A DNA stretch of 45,005 bases from Chara braunii (taxonomy: Eukaryota > Streptophyta > Charophyceae > Charales > Characeae), in the NCBI GenBank assembly GCA_003427395.1, contig BFEA01000176.1, forward strand, positions 212,428 through 257,432, given 5' to 3'. A program made the position numbers and the translations under genes. Positions 43,607 through 45,005 of the stretch are shown piece by piece; position 1 is the first letter of the stretch, and each line of letters opens with the position of its first letter. Below the pieces are notes generated by a model. That model saw nothing but the letters and a program-made list of their open reading frames with translations. It did not search any database and was not told the origin of the DNA.

Positions 43607-43948
43607 TCAAACTTCGAGAAACTTCACGCTGAACTGCCAAATATCACCACGCCCGACAGTGAAACGCTTTAGCACACCCATGGAGAACCAATCGGAAAAA
43701 TCCTTCCTTCGCAATTCGGTCTGCAGAGTCAAGACCCGCCGGGGTATCTCAGATCGTAAAGTTGTATTACGGTCAATTCGGTGCAGATAACTGCTGATCA
43801 CAACACTCTTCTGCCTCTTGCAACCCCAGGAATGGAAAGACTGTCCGGTCTGGATGCATAAACGTTCCTTTGACCAGATCCATTCCTCATTACGCGACAA
43901 TTGAATGCAGTGCAAATGTGGAAACTTCTTTGAGGTTCGGATCTGGCA
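43607..43948 (-). pseudogene. RT C-terminal fragment of the truncated upstream PLE copy
   Basis: An open frame encodes HCIQLSRNEEWIWSKERL, QTGQSFHSWGCKRQK and on to FSVKFLEV. It matches the RT end of the full unit at 39546-39890 but is free of the two stops found there (CAG and TGG replace the two TAG codons). It has no start and no RT core. Confidence 0.85.
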
Positions 43949-43967
43949 CCCGGGTGGCCAGCCCGTG
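43949..43967. repeat. Target-site duplication, right
   Basis: Second copy of the 19-bp sequence at 38658-38676, immediately after the truncated 5' end of the PLE. Confidence 0.93.
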
Positions 43968-44345
43968 CAAGGACCAAGGAAGGTCCCAGCAAAAAAAATA
44001 AAAAATAAAAAAATTCCAAAAAATCGGAAAACAAACTATGTGATGCAGAAAAATAAACAGAACAATTTTTGCCTCAGGGTCATATCGGAATTCTTCACCA
44101 AATTTAAAATAAAAAATAATTTAAAAATATTTTTATTATTATTGTAATGTTTTTTTTTTTTTTTGGCCCGGCCGGGCAAGTGACCCCGGGCCACTCTGGT
44201 AACCTAGATTTTTTCTAATTTGGTTGTGTATTTCGACATGATCCTCTGACAAAAGTTGTTTGTATTAAAATGTTGTTGTTGTTTTTTTTTCTGTTTTTTG
44301 GAAAATTTTAAAATTAACGAAATTTTGAATACAACGTACGTAGGT
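43968..44345. mobile_element. Right arm of the foldback element hosting the PLE
   Basis: An AT-rich stretch with the inverted counterpart of the 38447-38500 landmarks at 44020-44105 and of 38389 at 44327-44342. A GC-rich patch GGCCCGGCCGGGC lies at 44165-44177. Removing the PLE and one target copy leaves an element of roughly 650-700 bp. Confidence 0.5.
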
Positions 44346-45005
44346 TACATTAAAACACGCATTCTTTTCAGAAACAAATTCAACGATTTCATAAAACCTA
44401 TTTTTTCAGGTAAGTTGAATTTTTCGGGTTAAGCCAGTAGCAGTCAGTCCCCAAGGTTTAGTTGTATAGTCGGATTGTATTTAGGCTTTTATATTTGAGT
44501 AGAAGGGGTATTGTTTTGGGGGTCAATGGTTTTTCATGATGGTGAATTGTTTTTTTTAGATGATGTACAAAGCGCAACCATCTGATTGACCAACCCCACG
44601 GTTGAGATCTCACTCACAAAGATGATTGGATTTAACGCATGAATTGAACTTCATTATGATTTTTACTACCAATACCTACACGTTCTCAAACCATTAACAC
44701 AGTGACTGAATTGGCCTACCGCGTGGGGTTATATTCGTCCATGTCAGAGGGGGCTTGAGAATGGGGTAGGTACTGGTGGCTTAACACATAAATCTTTATA
44801 TAACTGTGACAAAGGCATAAATCATCGTGATGGATTTGACTTTCTTAATTTTTACTTAAAACCATCCTGTCCAATTTTTTTTGCTACTGGGACCTCACGC
44901 ACACAGTTGCGTTATTCAATGTCTACACAAAACCTACACATAAGTGTGTTTCCCATGCATCTCTCCTCGTCCCTCTCTTTCCTGCCTTTTTTTTTTTTTT
45001 TTTTT
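44346..45005. other. No gene recognised; ends in poly-T
   Basis: AT-rich sequence with no long frame. GTAGGTACTGGTGGCTTAA at 44765 resembles GAGGTACTGGTGGTTTAA at 280, possibly a shared dispersed element. A T20 run ends the window at 44986-45005. Confidence 0.4.

Larger units (their letters stand above)
38677..43948 (-). mobile_element. Penelope-like retroelement, partial tandem with pseudo-LTRs and hammerhead ribozymes
   Basis: On the minus strand the order is: truncated upstream copy holding the RT C-terminus and 3' UTR (43948-42704); then a full unit with ORF1 (42461-41574), RT (41503-39546) and 3' UTR (to 38677). The repeat offset is 4022 bp. Evidence for PLE rather than an LTR retrotransposon: the repeats contain RT coding sequence, the upstream copy is cut mid-gene (5' truncation), there is no protease, RNase H or integrase, no primer-binding site, a 19-bp target duplication, and a type I hammerhead in each repeat, known for PLE pseudo-LTRs. 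The 3' tip repeats CTATTCCAT/CTATTCC. No GIY-YIG endonuclease was recognised. The RT frame is broken, so this copy cannot move by itself. Confidence 0.85.
42704..43948 (-). repeat. Pseudo-LTR, upstream copy
   Basis: This is the 3' part of a second, 5'-truncated element copy joined head to tail to the full unit. It begins at the target duplication inside the RT coding sequence (in the LGC-RTSKK region) and ends where the full unit's 5' UTR begins. Confidence 0.92.

Noticed and set aside
38682-43948. Reading the 4022-bp-offset repeats as LTRs of an LTR retrotransposon
   Set aside because: The repeats include RT coding sequence; there is no primer-binding site, protease, RNase H or integrase; the target duplication is 19 bp; and hammerheads are present. 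A partial tandem PLE explains all of this.
1-45005. CRISPR array, tRNA or rRNA genes
   Set aside because: No regular spacer-repeat array and no cloverleaf or rRNA core sequence was found on either strand by eye.

Overview
The window looks like repeat-rich nuclear DNA of a streptophyte, most likely a charophyte alga such as Chara; the genus is an inference. The support is an ASHH1-type plant SET-domain gene, a primer-binding site matching the plant initiator-Met tRNA end, plant-like U6 snRNA copies, very long TC/GA, TTC, CAG and homopolymer tracts, and low gene density. I find one convincing host gene; almost everything else is mobile-element debris.

Layout. 1-5 kb: a (TC)43 tract and unrecognised, weakly repetitive DNA. 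5-16 kb: remains of a minus-strand Ty3/gypsy retrotransposon (gag, zinc knuckle, protease, RT, RNase H, integrase pieces) with three related LTR-like blocks and a tRNA-Met primer-binding site at 14897-14908. The integrase end is rearranged into a 122-bp inverted repeat. 16-33.5 kb: intergenic DNA holding two U6 retropseudogenes (16859-16907 plus, truncated; 22384-22479 minus, near full length), each with target-site duplications; a 590-bp foldback element; many short tandem duplications; and simple-sequence tracts. 33.67-37.58 kb, minus: a 1303-residue single-exon reading frame for a histone lysine methyltransferase (AWS-SET-postSET) with the C-terminal helical segment of the ASHH1/SDG26 family and an unusually long N-terminus.

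38.68-43.95 kb, minus: the most interesting object, a Penelope-like retroelement (PLE). It is a full unit preceded by the 3' part of a second copy, which gives LTR-like direct repeats 4022 bp apart, and it is flanked by a perfect 19-bp target-site duplication. Each repeat encodes a complete minimal type I hammerhead ribozyme on the minus strand (38791-38851 and 42813-42873), with all conserved core nucleotides and a GUC cleavage site. The RNA between the two cleavage sites holds all coding capacity of the element: a gag-like zinc-knuckle/coiled-coil ORF1 and an RT with an intact DD motif. No GIY-YIG endonuclease is recognisable. The RT frame is broken, so this copy is dead. It sits inside an older AT-rich foldback element whose inverted arms lie on both sides.
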